The notes beneath the pieces are model-generated. The model was not told where the DNA came from, did not search any database, and saw nothing but the letters and a program-made list of their open reading frames with translations. 64,000 nucleotides of DNA from NCBI GenBank assembly GCA_002384935.1, contig DGCD01000006.1, positions 1 through 64,000 on the forward strand. Reading direction: 5' to 3'. Numbering within the stretch: position 1 is the first letter of the stretch; each line of letters begins with the position of its first letter. Source of the DNA: Pusillimonas sp. UBA3987. GTDB lineage: Bacteria; Pseudomonadota; Gammaproteobacteria; Burkholderiales; Burkholderiaceae_B. Below are positions 35,303-43,153 of the stretch, in pieces. The translations under genes and the position numbers were made by a program.

Positions 35303-36132
35303 ACTGTCTCCGCCTCTACCCACTCACCCAGCCCAATCCCCGTATACCAATTAGTAAGCGGTTTGTAGTAATTGCACTGAAACCGACGCGACGCTGCAAT
35401 GCCGTATGCCATCAACCAAGTCCGGATCTCTTCCGTCCCATTACCTGCCTCGTCTACATGATCCGTTGCGTATCGAACCAATTCGGCGTCGTCGGCCTTC
35501 GCCAACAAAGACAAAAATCGCTGATCAAACTCTGCGTTAACCATGCCCATTCTTGGTGTAGACAGGTCATGACTGAGCCCGCCTGTTGCCAGGACAGCAA
35601 TACGTTCTGCGTTCGGATAACGCCGAATAGCATCACCCAGTGCATAACCAAAATCCAGCGTCCTTTGCAAAGAAGGAAGCGGAGGCTGAACACAATTGAC
35701 CAACACTGGAACAATACAAACACTGTCAGCGATACCAGCCAGCTCCAGGGGAGTCAGTACACCGTGGTCAAGTGTTAAGTCCATGGAAAAAGAGGGATCA
35801 AAGCCCGCCTTCATCGACTCATTAACCAAATAAGCACCGAGATCCGGATCGCCTTCCAGTACGCGTTTTTCTGCCTTGAGCCAATGCTCCACCGGTGTTT
35901 TGTAGCCGTTTGTCGCTCCAATACAAAACGCCGGCATATTATTCAGAAAGAAGTTATGCATGTGGTCATCCGACAAAATCACGACAACGTCGGGATCCGC
36001 ACTTTTTATTTTTTGCCCCAACCTGGTGAAAGCATCAAACACCTCAACGCGATCACCTTCCTCAATGGCGTCGGGGAAATTCAACATGACCGGCGTGTGG
36101 CTGGCCGCATAAACACCCACTAAATTAGCCAT
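35299..36132 (-). CDS. LigB-type extradiol ring-cleavage dioxygenase, catalytic subunit
   Basis: The 277-residue protein is a class III extradiol dioxygenase like the beta subunit of protocatechuate 4,5-dioxygenase. Aligned by eye, the Fe(II) ligands are His12 (ASHTP), His57 (SDDHMH) and Glu235 (GTEEIRTW), and the acid/base histidine is His188 in GGLSHDL. The start at 36132 was chosen because it places His12 as in LigB and overlaps the LigA stop (ATGGCTAA). An upstream frame start at 36156 is less likely. The substrate is a catechol-like diol of unknown identity; typical gallate or protocatechuate pathway genes (ligC, ligI) are absent nearby. Confidence 0.9.
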   Translation of the reverse strand: MANLVGVYAASHTPVMLNFPDAIEEGDRVEVFDAFTRLGQKIKSADPDVVVILSDDHMHNFFLNNMPAFCIGATNGYKTPVEHWLKAEKRVLEGDPDLGAYLVNESMKAGFDPSFSMDLTLDHGVLTPLELAGIADSVCIVPVLVNCVQPPLPSLQRTLDFGYALGDAIRRYPNAERIAVLATGGLSHDLSTPRMGMVNAEFDQRFLSLLAKADDAELVRYATDHVDEAGNGTEEIRTWLMAYGIAASRRFQCNYYKPLTNWYTGIGLGEWVEAETV

Positions 36133-36442
36133 GATTGCTCTCCTCGTTAGCGACATCCAGCTTGCGAAGCGAACTCAAAAACTCACTCTCGGGAATCCGT
36201 AAACCCAGGCAATGCGCCCTTAATAGCAAAGGATTCACGCCTTGCAAGTACATCGCGCCAATATCGTTATCCCGAATCGCATTCTTCAACTCACTACGCA
36301 GGGGGAAAGAAGCCATGTATTCATCGGGATTATCTCGATACGCCTCAAGATGGCTGGGCTGATGATGGATGTCATACAGGATTTTGCTCATCCAATAACA
36401 ATCGGGAGAAGGAAAAGAATGCACCCAATTTTTCACCATCAT
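36125..36442 (-). CDS. LigA-type extradiol dioxygenase small subunit
   Basis: The 105-residue protein resembles the alpha subunit of LigAB dioxygenases, with the conserved region HLEAYRDNPDEYMASFPL and IRDNDIGAMYLQGVN. In LigAB this subunit covers the active site of LigB and helps bind substrate. The start overlaps the upstream hydrolase stop as ATGA and the end overlaps ligB, so the two subunits should be made in equal amounts. A second methionine 17 residues in (MSKILYDIHH) is a possible alternative start. Confidence 0.85.
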   Translation of the reverse strand: MMVKNWVHSFPSPDCYWMSKILYDIHHQPSHLEAYRDNPDEYMASFPLRSELKNAIRDNDIGAMYLQGVNPLLLRAHCLGLRIPESEFLSSLRKLDVANEESNHG

Positions 36443-37599
36443 TTCACCCCACGCCCGCTAACTTGCCGCGACAACCACTCAACAATGATCGGCAGCGTTT
36501 GCGGCGTAATACCCATGTGACCACCGGGAAACATTCGAACAGTTTTAGGGTCACCATGTTCCAGCAACAACGCAATATCCGAAACCGGACACTGCTTATC
36601 GTCTTTGCCGTTTACCAGTAACATCGGTGCACAATGGCCATCCAGCAAGCCTTGATCCAACAGCGACAACCGTTTGAAGTATTCAACATACTCACGGTCG
36701 TTGCCGGCGCCCAGCATCATGGAACGGGTCTCTACAAGCTCCATTAAATAACTATCGGGATATCTGGATGCTTCAACCCATTCAGGCTGAAACATATAGT
36801 GAACGCCACCGCCCCAATTAACAACGCCCGCGAGGCGATCAGGAATAAGGTGAGCGAGTTTCGTTGCCCAATACCCGCCAAAAGAACGCCCCAAACACCC
36901 CACGCGACTACCTTTGAAGTCGGCTTGCTGAGTAATCCAGTCGATCACAGTTAAAAACTGGCGTTCAGCATCAGGCACGCCTTTCACAGGCGACTCGCCC
37001 GTACCCGCGTTGTCCATCGCCAGCGTTGCCACACCGTTCTCCAGGAACGCATCTGACGCCGCAGTCATTTGCTCTTTATAAGCATCCACACCGCCCCACA
37101 TCAGGACAACAGGAGGCGTTCGAATTCCTTCAGGGCGTCGCAGCAATGCAACGACCTCTTTGCCCTCGCCAGCTTTCCCGTTAAAGGGCAACACAATACG
37201 TTCTATAGGATGTTTTCCAGCTTGGCCCGCCAATACGTAGGTCTCTCGTTCATGTTGCGCGCAACGTTGCTTGGCTGGATGATTGGGACAAGGAAACCGA
37301 CCCATGAAGAATGCCCCGCTGGCCTTCTGATAAAGCCGGCAAGCTAATGCTTCGTCATTCAACCTGGACGCCTGTTCGGCCTGCTCCCGAATCGATAAAC
37401 CTATCTGCTCCCAATACCCGCCCCAAGACTCGCCATCCAAACCAGGCACAGCATTTATCCAGACCTCACCTTCGTCTACGGGCAGTGAATTCATCGGATG
37501 GATCCGCTTTGCCAATCGCCCGAGCATCCACGCCTTCGCCTCATCCAGCGTTTTGGGTCGACCCGAAATGCTTTCATTTTCACCCGCGCCTTTGCTCAC
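36439..37599 (-). CDS. Alpha/beta hydrolase of the 2,6-dihydropseudooxynicotine hydrolase/FrsA type
   Basis: The 386-residue protein has an N-terminal helical region of about 140 residues followed by an alpha/beta hydrolase domain with GGVDAYKEQ at the oxyanion site, nucleophile GRSFGG (serine near residue 238), an aspartate in NGKDDKQCPV and a histidine in GGHMGI. The layout is that of 2,6-dihydropseudooxynicotine hydrolase, which cleaves a C-C bond next to a ketone, and of FrsA. The start is GTG at 37599 behind GAGGAG. It opens the minus-strand operon directly upstream of ligAB, so action on a beta-diketone-like ring or chain intermediate is likely, but unproven. Confidence 0.8.
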   Translation of the reverse strand: MSKGAGENESISGRPKTLDEAKAWMLGRLAKRIHPMNSLPVDEGEVWINAVPGLDGESWGGYWEQIGLSIREQAEQASRLNDEALACRLYQKASGAFFMGRFPCPNHPAKQRCAQHERETYVLAGQAGKHPIERIVLPFNGKAGEGKEVVALLRRPEGIRTPPVVLMWGGVDAYKEQMTAASDAFLENGVATLAMDNAGTGESPVKGVPDAERQFLTVIDWITQQADFKGSRVGCLGRSFGGYWATKLAHLIPDRLAGVVNWGGGVHYMFQPEWVEASRYPDSYLMELVETRSMMLGAGNDREYVEYFKRLSLLDQGLLDGHCAPMLLVNGKDDKQCPVSDIALLLEHGDPKTVRMFPGGHMGITPQTLPIIVEWLSRQVSGRGVK

Positions 37600-37919
37600 G
37601 CTTCGTCTCCTCTTCTAAGGCCAGGAAATGACCTTGCGTTAATAATTGATGCGTCATTAACCCGAATCTTAGAGATCAACTGACAAAGATGCTGTTCTGA
37701 AAACGAACAAAGTATTGACTCGTTGTGCACTCAGAAGAAACAGAAAAAGCCTGCAAAACAGAAACACGCCTTCAAAATCAAGCCGATGAATATTCGCCCA
37801 CGACATGAATTTGTCTATGCGAGAACTATTTGTTGACCCAACACGCGGTCACGATTGATTAACGTTGACTCGAGGTTATGGATCCCGACCTAATAACGCA
37901 AAACGGGAGTACGTAATTA
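37600..37919. promoter_or_regulatory. Divergent promoter region between the two arms of the catabolic cluster
   Basis: No gene is visible in these 320 bases, which separate the minus-strand ligAB operon from the plus-strand BKACE gene. The region is A/T-rich. It contains an inverted repeat TGTTG-ACC-CAACA (37831-37843) and the hexamer GTTGAC twice (37832-37837 and 37864-37869, 32 bases apart), which could be regulator half-sites. I could not identify a convincing sigma-70 promoter with correct spacing. Control by the AraC protein encoded at 30075-31010 is inference from context. Confidence 0.5.
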
Positions 37920-38768
37920 ATGAACTGCGCTTTCAATCAAGAGAATTCAGCTGTCGTGGTTTGTGTTGCACCAAACGGCGCAAAAAAAACTTACGACGAC
38001 CACCCGGCCATTCCTTTAACACCCGACGAGATGGCTGGTGAAGCAGTCGCATGTGTAAACGCCGGAGCGAGCGTACTGCATCTGCATGTCCGCGGCGATC
38101 AGCTGGAACACAGCCTTGATATCAACAGATACCGTGCTGCAATTAAAGCCATCAAAGCTCAAACAAAAAACACCCTTTTAGTCCAGGTGACAACCGAATC
38201 AGTGGGCCGTTATGACGCCCTCCAACAGTCCAACTTAATCAAAGACCTGAAGCCAGCCGCGGCCTCTATCGCGTTGAAAGAGTTGGCGCCAAAGGACAGC
38301 GATATAGCCAATTTGAACGAGCTATGCGAGTTTTCCCGCGCTCATGAAATTGGGCTGCAGTTCATTGTCTACAGCGCCCAAGAAGCCGAACGGCTCGTCG
38401 GTCTGACTCGAAATGGCGACCTGGCATGCGACAAACCCAACACCTTGTTTGTTCTGGGTCGCTACCATGAACATCAGCAATCGAACCCCAGACAATTGCT
38501 GCCTTTTCTCGCCAACTGGCCTGAAAACTGGCCTTGGTCAGTCTGCGCATTTGGACATCAGGAAACGCTCTGCATGACCGCCAGCGTCGCCCTTGGCGGC
38601 CATGTTCGAGTGGGGTTTGAAAATAATCTCTTAAAACCTGACGGGACTCGCGCCGACAGCAATGCAGACCTCGTACGCAATATCTGCGACCTTGTTCAAC
38701 ATACGAATCGCAAAGTAGCAACCGTCGAGCAAGCGATGGCCGTCTACGGCGCCACTCGACTTACTTGA
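37920..38768 (+). CDS. Beta-keto acid cleavage enzyme (BKACE, DUF849)
   Basis: BKACE enzymes condense a beta-keto acid with acetyl-CoA and split it into acetoacetate and a new CoA ester. The 282-residue TIM-barrel protein has the zinc ligands His54 and His56 in VLHLHVRG and Glu234 in RVGFENN, and the glycine-rich GGHVRVG segment. The family usually has EDN where this protein has ENN at residues 234-236. The start follows GGGAG at a rather long spacing. It heads the plus-strand arm with the flavin monooxygenase 29 bases downstream and complements the acetoacetyl-CoA synthetase at the far end of the divergent operon. Confidence 0.88.
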   Translation: MNCAFNQENSAVVVCVAPNGAKKTYDDHPAIPLTPDEMAGEAVACVNAGASVLHLHVRGDQLEHSLDINRYRAAIKAIKAQTKNTLLVQVTTESVGRYDALQQSNLIKDLKPAAASIALKELAPKDSDIANLNELCEFSRAHEIGLQFIVYSAQEAERLVGLTRNGDLACDKPNTLFVLGRYHEHQQSNPRQLLPFLANWPENWPWSVCAFGHQETLCMTASVALGGHVRVGFENNLLKPDGTRADSNADLVRNICDLVQHTNRKVATVEQAMAVYGATRLT

Positions 38769-38797
38769 CTTAACGCGCATTAAGGAAACGCATCACC

Positions 38798-39925
38798 ATG
38801 AACAAAACTAGAACGGCATTAATTGTGGGCGGAGGAATAGGCGGTATGTCAGCCGCCCTGGAGCTAAATAAATCAGGCATCGAAACGCATTTAATCGATA
38901 TCGACCCCCACTGGAAAGTATACGGGGCCGGTATTACCATTACCGGCCCGACCCTGCGCGCATTCAAGGCAATCGGGATATTGGAGGAAGTCAAAGCCCA
39001 TGCTTACACTGGCAATGGCATCCAGATACGCAATGCTTCAGGCGAACCTGTTTCGATTGTCCCAACCCCGCCAACCGATGATCCAGACGTCCCTGGCTGC
39101 GGGGGAATTATGAGACCGTTACTACACAACATTCTGGCCGAACGCATAAAAACAGCGCGCATTAAAGTCGATCTCGGTATCACCGTTGATGAATTGGAAA
39201 ACGCTTTGTCACACGTACGAGCACGACTTTCGAACGGCGTGGAACGTAATTATGACATCGTCATCGGCGCGGATGGCATCTTCTCTAAAGTACGCTCACT
39301 CATTTTCCCAAACGCCCCCAAACCCGAATACACCGGCCAATCTTGCTGGAGGCTTGCCGCCCCTCGTCCGCCCTCCATCGACCGACGTACGTTTTTTCTG
39401 GGTGGTAGATACAAAGTGGGACTGAGTCCTGTTTCAAAAGATGAAATGTATATGTTCCTGCTTGAAACAGGCCCACGACACGACTTCATTCCAAATAAAG
39501 AACTGGCAGATCGACTCTCAAGCCTGCTATCTGGTTACGGTGCGGAACTTGCCGACATCAGGACGAATTTAAATGAGCAATCGCGCATTATTATGAGACC
39601 ACTAGAAGCCTTCTTTCTGCCAGAACCATGGCATTCGGGCCGAACAATACTTATTGGGGATGCCGCTCACCCAACCACACCGCAACTTGCTTCAGGTGCA
39701 GGCATGGCCGTAGAGGACGCCATCGTGTTAGCGCAGGAAATCGCCAACTCAAAAGACTCCGTTGACTCCGCATTCACTCATTTTATGAAAAGACGGTACC
39801 AACGTTGCCGTCTGGTCGTGGAAAACTCCATCGAAATCGGTCGACGAGAACAAGCCGGCGAAAGTGCTGAAAAACAAACACAACTTGTCGAAGAATCATT
39901 AAGCGTCCTGACCCAGCCAATCTAA
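38798..39925 (+). CDS. FAD-dependent aromatic-ring monooxygenase
   Basis: The 375-residue protein is a group A flavoprotein monooxygenase: the dinucleotide-binding fold in IVGGGIGGMSAALEL (residues about 8-22), the DG motif IVIGADGIFSKVR near residue 152 and the GD motif ILIGDAAHPTTPQLASGAG near residue 286. Its size and motifs fit enzymes such as 6-hydroxynicotinate or 3-hydroxybenzoate hydroxylases, using NAD(P)H and oxygen. Beside a LigAB dioxygenase it is the natural candidate to make the diol that is cleaved. The exact substrate is unknown. Confidence 0.88.
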   Translation: MNKTRTALIVGGGIGGMSAALELNKSGIETHLIDIDPHWKVYGAGITITGPTLRAFKAIGILEEVKAHAYTGNGIQIRNASGEPVSIVPTPPTDDPDVPGCGGIMRPLLHNILAERIKTARIKVDLGITVDELENALSHVRARLSNGVERNYDIVIGADGIFSKVRSLIFPNAPKPEYTGQSCWRLAAPRPPSIDRRTFFLGGRYKVGLSPVSKDEMYMFLLETGPRHDFIPNKELADRLSSLLSGYGAELADIRTNLNEQSRIIMRPLEAFFLPEPWHSGRTILIGDAAHPTTPQLASGAGMAVEDAIVLAQEIANSKDSVDSAFTHFMKRRYQRCRLVVENSIEIGRREQAGESAEKQTQLVEESLSVLTQPI

Positions 39926-39989
39926 TAATACTGTCCACGTACTATCGATATTTCAGGCTGAGTTCAACTTCAGGCTGAGCATTACGCCT

Positions 39990-41123
39990 TTACTGCCCGG
40001 CCTTCCACGCCTCATACCCAGCAACAAACTTCGGCGACATCGCCCGCAACCGCTCGTGATCGATGCGCCCCGAACGGCTGATGTAGTTCATCGCAAACTC
40101 CCACGCCGGCAGTTGCATATGGGTGGGGAAATTGTCGTACCACGTGGCACTGCGCGTTGCTGCGCCCGCCAACTTATCAACAATGGGGCGTCGCTGCGTT
40201 TCATAGGCTGCCAGCGCATCGGCCACATTGCCAGGGTGTTCGCATAGCGCATGCGACAACGCCTGCACGTCTTCCAATGCCAGGCGCGTACCGGAACCAA
40301 TGGAAAAATGCGCTGTTCTTAACGCATCGCCCACCAAGACCCGATGGCCCACCGTCCAGTGCCGGTTGCTGACCACCTGGAAGCGACGCCACAAGGACTT
40401 ATTCGTGATCAGTTTCGCGCCCGCCAGCGTATCCGCGAACACCGTCTCGCAATACTCACGCGATTGCGCTTCCGACATCTTTTCCAAACCCGCTTTCTGG
40501 AACGTTTGCGCATCCACCTCCACCAGAAAGGTGCTCATGTCGGGCGTATACCGATAATGATGGGCATTGAAACACCCGCCCTCGTACTGCCTGAATGTTT
40601 GCGTGAGCGCATCAAAAGCCCGGGTGGCCCCAAACCACGCAAAGCGGTTCTCGAGCAGGCGAATCTCGGTGCCAAACTCAGACTCATGAGTTCTACGCAC
40701 CAGCGAATTGACGCCATCGGCCCCAATCACCAGGTCGGCATCGTCGACCTCGGCCAGATCTTTGACCATATGGCTGTTAACCAGCCTGGCACCCACCGAC
40801 AGCGCTTGCTCGCGAAGGATATTCAACAGCGTAAGCCGGGCAACCCCCGTGAAGCCAATACCATCGATTCGAATACGTTCGCCATGGATGTTGATTTCAA
40901 TGTCGCTCCAGCTTTCCAGGCCGGCCGTAATCAGATCAAGCGTTTGCGAATCGCCCGCACGCAGGAACTCCAGCGCCTTGTCGGAAAACACCACACCAAA
41001 ACCGAAGGTGGTATGTGCATCGTTCTGCTCAAACACCTGAACCTGCGCGTCGGGCAGGTCACGGCGAATTCGATAAGCGGCATATAAACCAGCGGGGCCG
41101 CCGCCCAGGATATTTACTTTCAT
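39990..41123 (-). CDS. FAD-dependent monooxygenase, VioD/salicylyl-CoA 5-hydroxylase N-domain like
   Basis: The 377-residue protein starts VNILGGGPAGLYAAYRI, followed by FGFGVVFSDKALEFL, the signature that links VioD with the hydroxylase half of salicylyl-CoA 5-hydroxylase. DLVIGADGVNSLVR and VLVGDALRTAHFSIGSGTR are the DG and GD motifs. It lies downstream of a TRAP transporter and 3-hydroxyanthranilate pathway genes but behind a terminator (41224-41255). Ring hydroxylation of anthranilate or a related aminobenzoate to 3-hydroxyanthranilate would complete the local logic; this is inference. The violacein cluster is absent. Confidence 0.85.
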   Translation of the reverse strand: MKVNILGGGPAGLYAAYRIRRDLPDAQVQVFEQNDAHTTFGFGVVFSDKALEFLRAGDSQTLDLITAGLESWSDIEINIHGERIRIDGIGFTGVARLTLLNILREQALSVGARLVNSHMVKDLAEVDDADLVIGADGVNSLVRRTHESEFGTEIRLLENRFAWFGATRAFDALTQTFRQYEGGCFNAHHYRYTPDMSTFLVEVDAQTFQKAGLEKMSEAQSREYCETVFADTLAGAKLITNKSLWRRFQVVSNRHWTVGHRVLVGDALRTAHFSIGSGTRLALEDVQALSHALCEHPGNVADALAAYETQRRPIVDKLAGAATRSATWYDNFPTHMQLPAWEFAMNYISRSGRIDHERLRAMSPKFVAGYEAWKAGQ

Positions 41124-41223
41124 TCTTGCCTCTAATCCGAGCTGTTTTTCAATGGATCTACACCAGTGCTGGCGTGTTACCGGGCATTGTAATGGCTACC
41201 GGCCGGAACATAATCACGGCAAA

Positions 41224-41255
41224 CAAAAAGGCGTTACGCAAATAAGCGCAACGCC
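41224..41255 (-). terminator. Intrinsic terminator between TRAP large permease gene and monooxygenase gene
   Basis: On the minus strand a ten-base-pair stem (41246-41255 with 41230-41239, one mismatch) over a six-base loop is followed by five T residues. It lies 50 bases past the TRAP permease stop and 100 bases before the monooxygenase start, so the latter may need its own promoter or read-through. Confidence 0.7.
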
Positions 41256-41304
41256 TCATGTGTGTCAGAAATGCTGGCAAACCCACCTCTGAAAACTTGA
41301 AAGC

Positions 41305-42567
41305 CTATTCCAATAAAGCCATAACCGGCCACGGGTCATAACTGAACCATACCAGCAAAAGAACAACGCTTATCAAGAATGGCGTGAGCGCCTTGGCAAT
41401 TTTCATGGGGCTGATCCCCGTCATGGCCGACGCCACAAACAAGCCGGTACCCACAGGTGGTGTCAATAACCCCAGCACCAGATTCAGGCAGACGACCACA
41501 CCGAAGTGCACCGGGCTGATGCCAAACTGGTCAACCGCAATCGGCAGCAAGATGGGCACCACAAGAATGAGTGCGGCGATACCTTCGATAAGCATGCCCA
41601 CAACCAGCAACTGAGCCATCACCAGCAACATGAAGACAAATGGGCTGGACGTACTGGCGCCAATCCACTCAGCCACCATTTGGGGAATCTTTTCGAAGGT
41701 AATGGTCCAACCGAAAACACCTGCCGAAGCGACAAGAAAAATGACCAAAGCGGAATTCAACGCGGTGCGCTTGAGCAAGTCGGGCATCACCCCCAGTTTC
41801 AGGTCGCCATAACAAAACTTGCCGGCAAGCAAAGCGGCCAGTGAAGCCAACCCTGCCGATTCGGTTGGTGTTGCCAGCCCGGACAAAATGCCGCCAATAA
41901 TGATAATGGGAACCCCCAGCGCGGGCACCACTTTGATAATGGACTGCAAAGCCTCTTTCTTATCGGGCCAGCGCCCTTTCGGGTATGCATGAATAAACCC
42001 GAATCCGGCCACAATCAGGAAAAATGCCAGCCCCATTAGCAGCCCGGGAATAATGCCGCCAATAAACATATCGCCAATGGATATCTGCGCCAGCACCCCG
42101 TAAATAACAAACAGCATTGAGGGTGGAATAATCGGGCCCATCAAACCGGCCGCGGCGGTGACGGCCGTTGAAAATGTCTTGTCGTACCCTTCGCGCTCCA
42201 TTTCCGGCACCATCGCGCGCGACATGATGGCAATCTGGGCGTTGGCCGACCCCATAATTGACGCCATCATCATGTTGGCCAGCAAATTAATGTATGCCAG
42301 GCCGCCGCGGAAGCCGCCAAAGAACACCCGGGCAAAGTTGATGAGACGGCGGGTCAGCCCACCCTCGTTCATTAACTCCCCGGCCAGAATAAACAAGGGA
42401 ATGGCCAATAAGCCGTAAGACTCAACTGAGCCGAACAATTGTTGTGAGTAAGACTCGAACAGAACCGTATTGCCAGATGTCCAGATATAAAAAACAGCCG
42501 TCAGACAAAGGCAAATGCCGATGGGAACCTGAAGCAGCAACAACAAGGCAAACACAAAAAACGTCAT
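41305..42567 (-). CDS. TRAP transporter large permease (DctM type)
   Basis: The 420-residue protein has about twelve hydrophobic segments and the TRAP large-subunit character, such as FILAGELMNEGGLTRRLINFA near residue 62 and GPIIPPSMLFVIYG near residue 145. It forms with the small subunit a sodium-driven importer for organic acids delivered by the binding protein. Its start overlaps the small subunit stop by four bases. The co-encoded 3-hydroxyanthranilate enzymes suggest an aminobenzoate-like substrate. Confidence 0.94.
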   Translation of the reverse strand: MTFFVFALLLLLQVPIGICLCLTAVFYIWTSGNTVLFESYSQQLFGSVESYGLLAIPLFILAGELMNEGGLTRRLINFARVFFGGFRGGLAYINLLANMMMASIMGSANAQIAIMSRAMVPEMEREGYDKTFSTAVTAAAGLMGPIIPPSMLFVIYGVLAQISIGDMFIGGIIPGLLMGLAFFLIVAGFGFIHAYPKGRWPDKKEALQSIIKVVPALGVPIIIIGGILSGLATPTESAGLASLAALLAGKFCYGDLKLGVMPDLLKRTALNSALVIFLVASAGVFGWTITFEKIPQMVAEWIGASTSSPFVFMLLVMAQLLVVGMLIEGIAALILVVPILLPIAVDQFGISPVHFGVVVCLNLVLGLLTPPVGTGLFVASAMTGISPMKIAKALTPFLISVVLLLVWFSYDPWPVMALLE

Positions 42568-43133
42568 AATGCCTGCCCCTCGGATTCATCCATGTAATGG
42601 CCGCGTGGGTCGTTGATTAAATTCACCAGCGTATGAAAACAAAGTGACAATGCAAAATACGGCACAATCAGCCACGCCCAGAACTTATACATGGGTAGCG
42701 TTACCGCCTTTTCCTGATACATGAAGTTAAACGTTTCCGCGCTGAATGCGTCCTTATCGAAACCCGCCTGGATCATGTCCAGGGGGGCATACCATTTCCA
42801 GCAGAACACCAACAACAAAACACCGAACAACAAAACGCTCAAATCAACAAAAACACCCACTATGCGCCGCCACCTTCTGGGGAAAACATCGACCAGCGCG
42901 GTAACCGCGACTGCCTTGCGCTGCTTCAGCAGTACTGACGTTCCCAGAAACAACATCCAGATCATGGCGAAAATGGCCGCCTCATCAACCCAGAACTGAG
43001 AGTTGTCCATGGCTCGGGTAATCACGTTGTAGATGATAAGGACCGTTACCAACAACGCAAAAAAACCAGCCAACCCCAGCTCGACTTGTGCGAGCCGGGT
43101 TGAGAATCGATGCAGCATAGTGGGCACCTTCAC
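42564..43133 (-). CDS. TRAP transporter small permease (DctQ type)
   Basis: The 189-residue protein has four membrane helices and the DctQ segment NSQFWVDEAAIFAMIWMLFLGTSVLLKQ (key part WVDEAAIFAMIWMLFLG near residue 48). It is coupled to the large permease by an ATGA overlap and lies 20 bases after the binding protein gene. The order binding protein, small, large permease is typical of TRAP operons. Confidence 0.92.
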   Translation of the reverse strand: MKVPTMLHRFSTRLAQVELGLAGFFALLVTVLIIYNVITRAMDNSQFWVDEAAIFAMIWMLFLGTSVLLKQRKAVAVTALVDVFPRRWRRIVGVFVDLSVLLFGVLLLVFCWKWYAPLDMIQAGFDKDAFSAETFNFMYQEKAVTLPMYKFWAWLIVPYFALSLCFHTLVNLINDPRGHYMDESEGQAL

Positions 43134-43153
43134 TACCTTGAAAAAACGAAGAT

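Noticed and set aside
35299..36442. Assignment as protocatechuate 4,5-dioxygenase ligAB proper
   Set aside because: Catalytic residues match, but the subunits are divergent and ligC, ligI, ligJ and ligK are missing, so the substrate is left open.
39990..41123. Violacein biosynthesis (VioD) assignment
   Set aside because: The sequence resembles VioD but vioA, vioB, vioC and vioE are absent; the neighbours are 3-hydroxyanthranilate catabolic genes.
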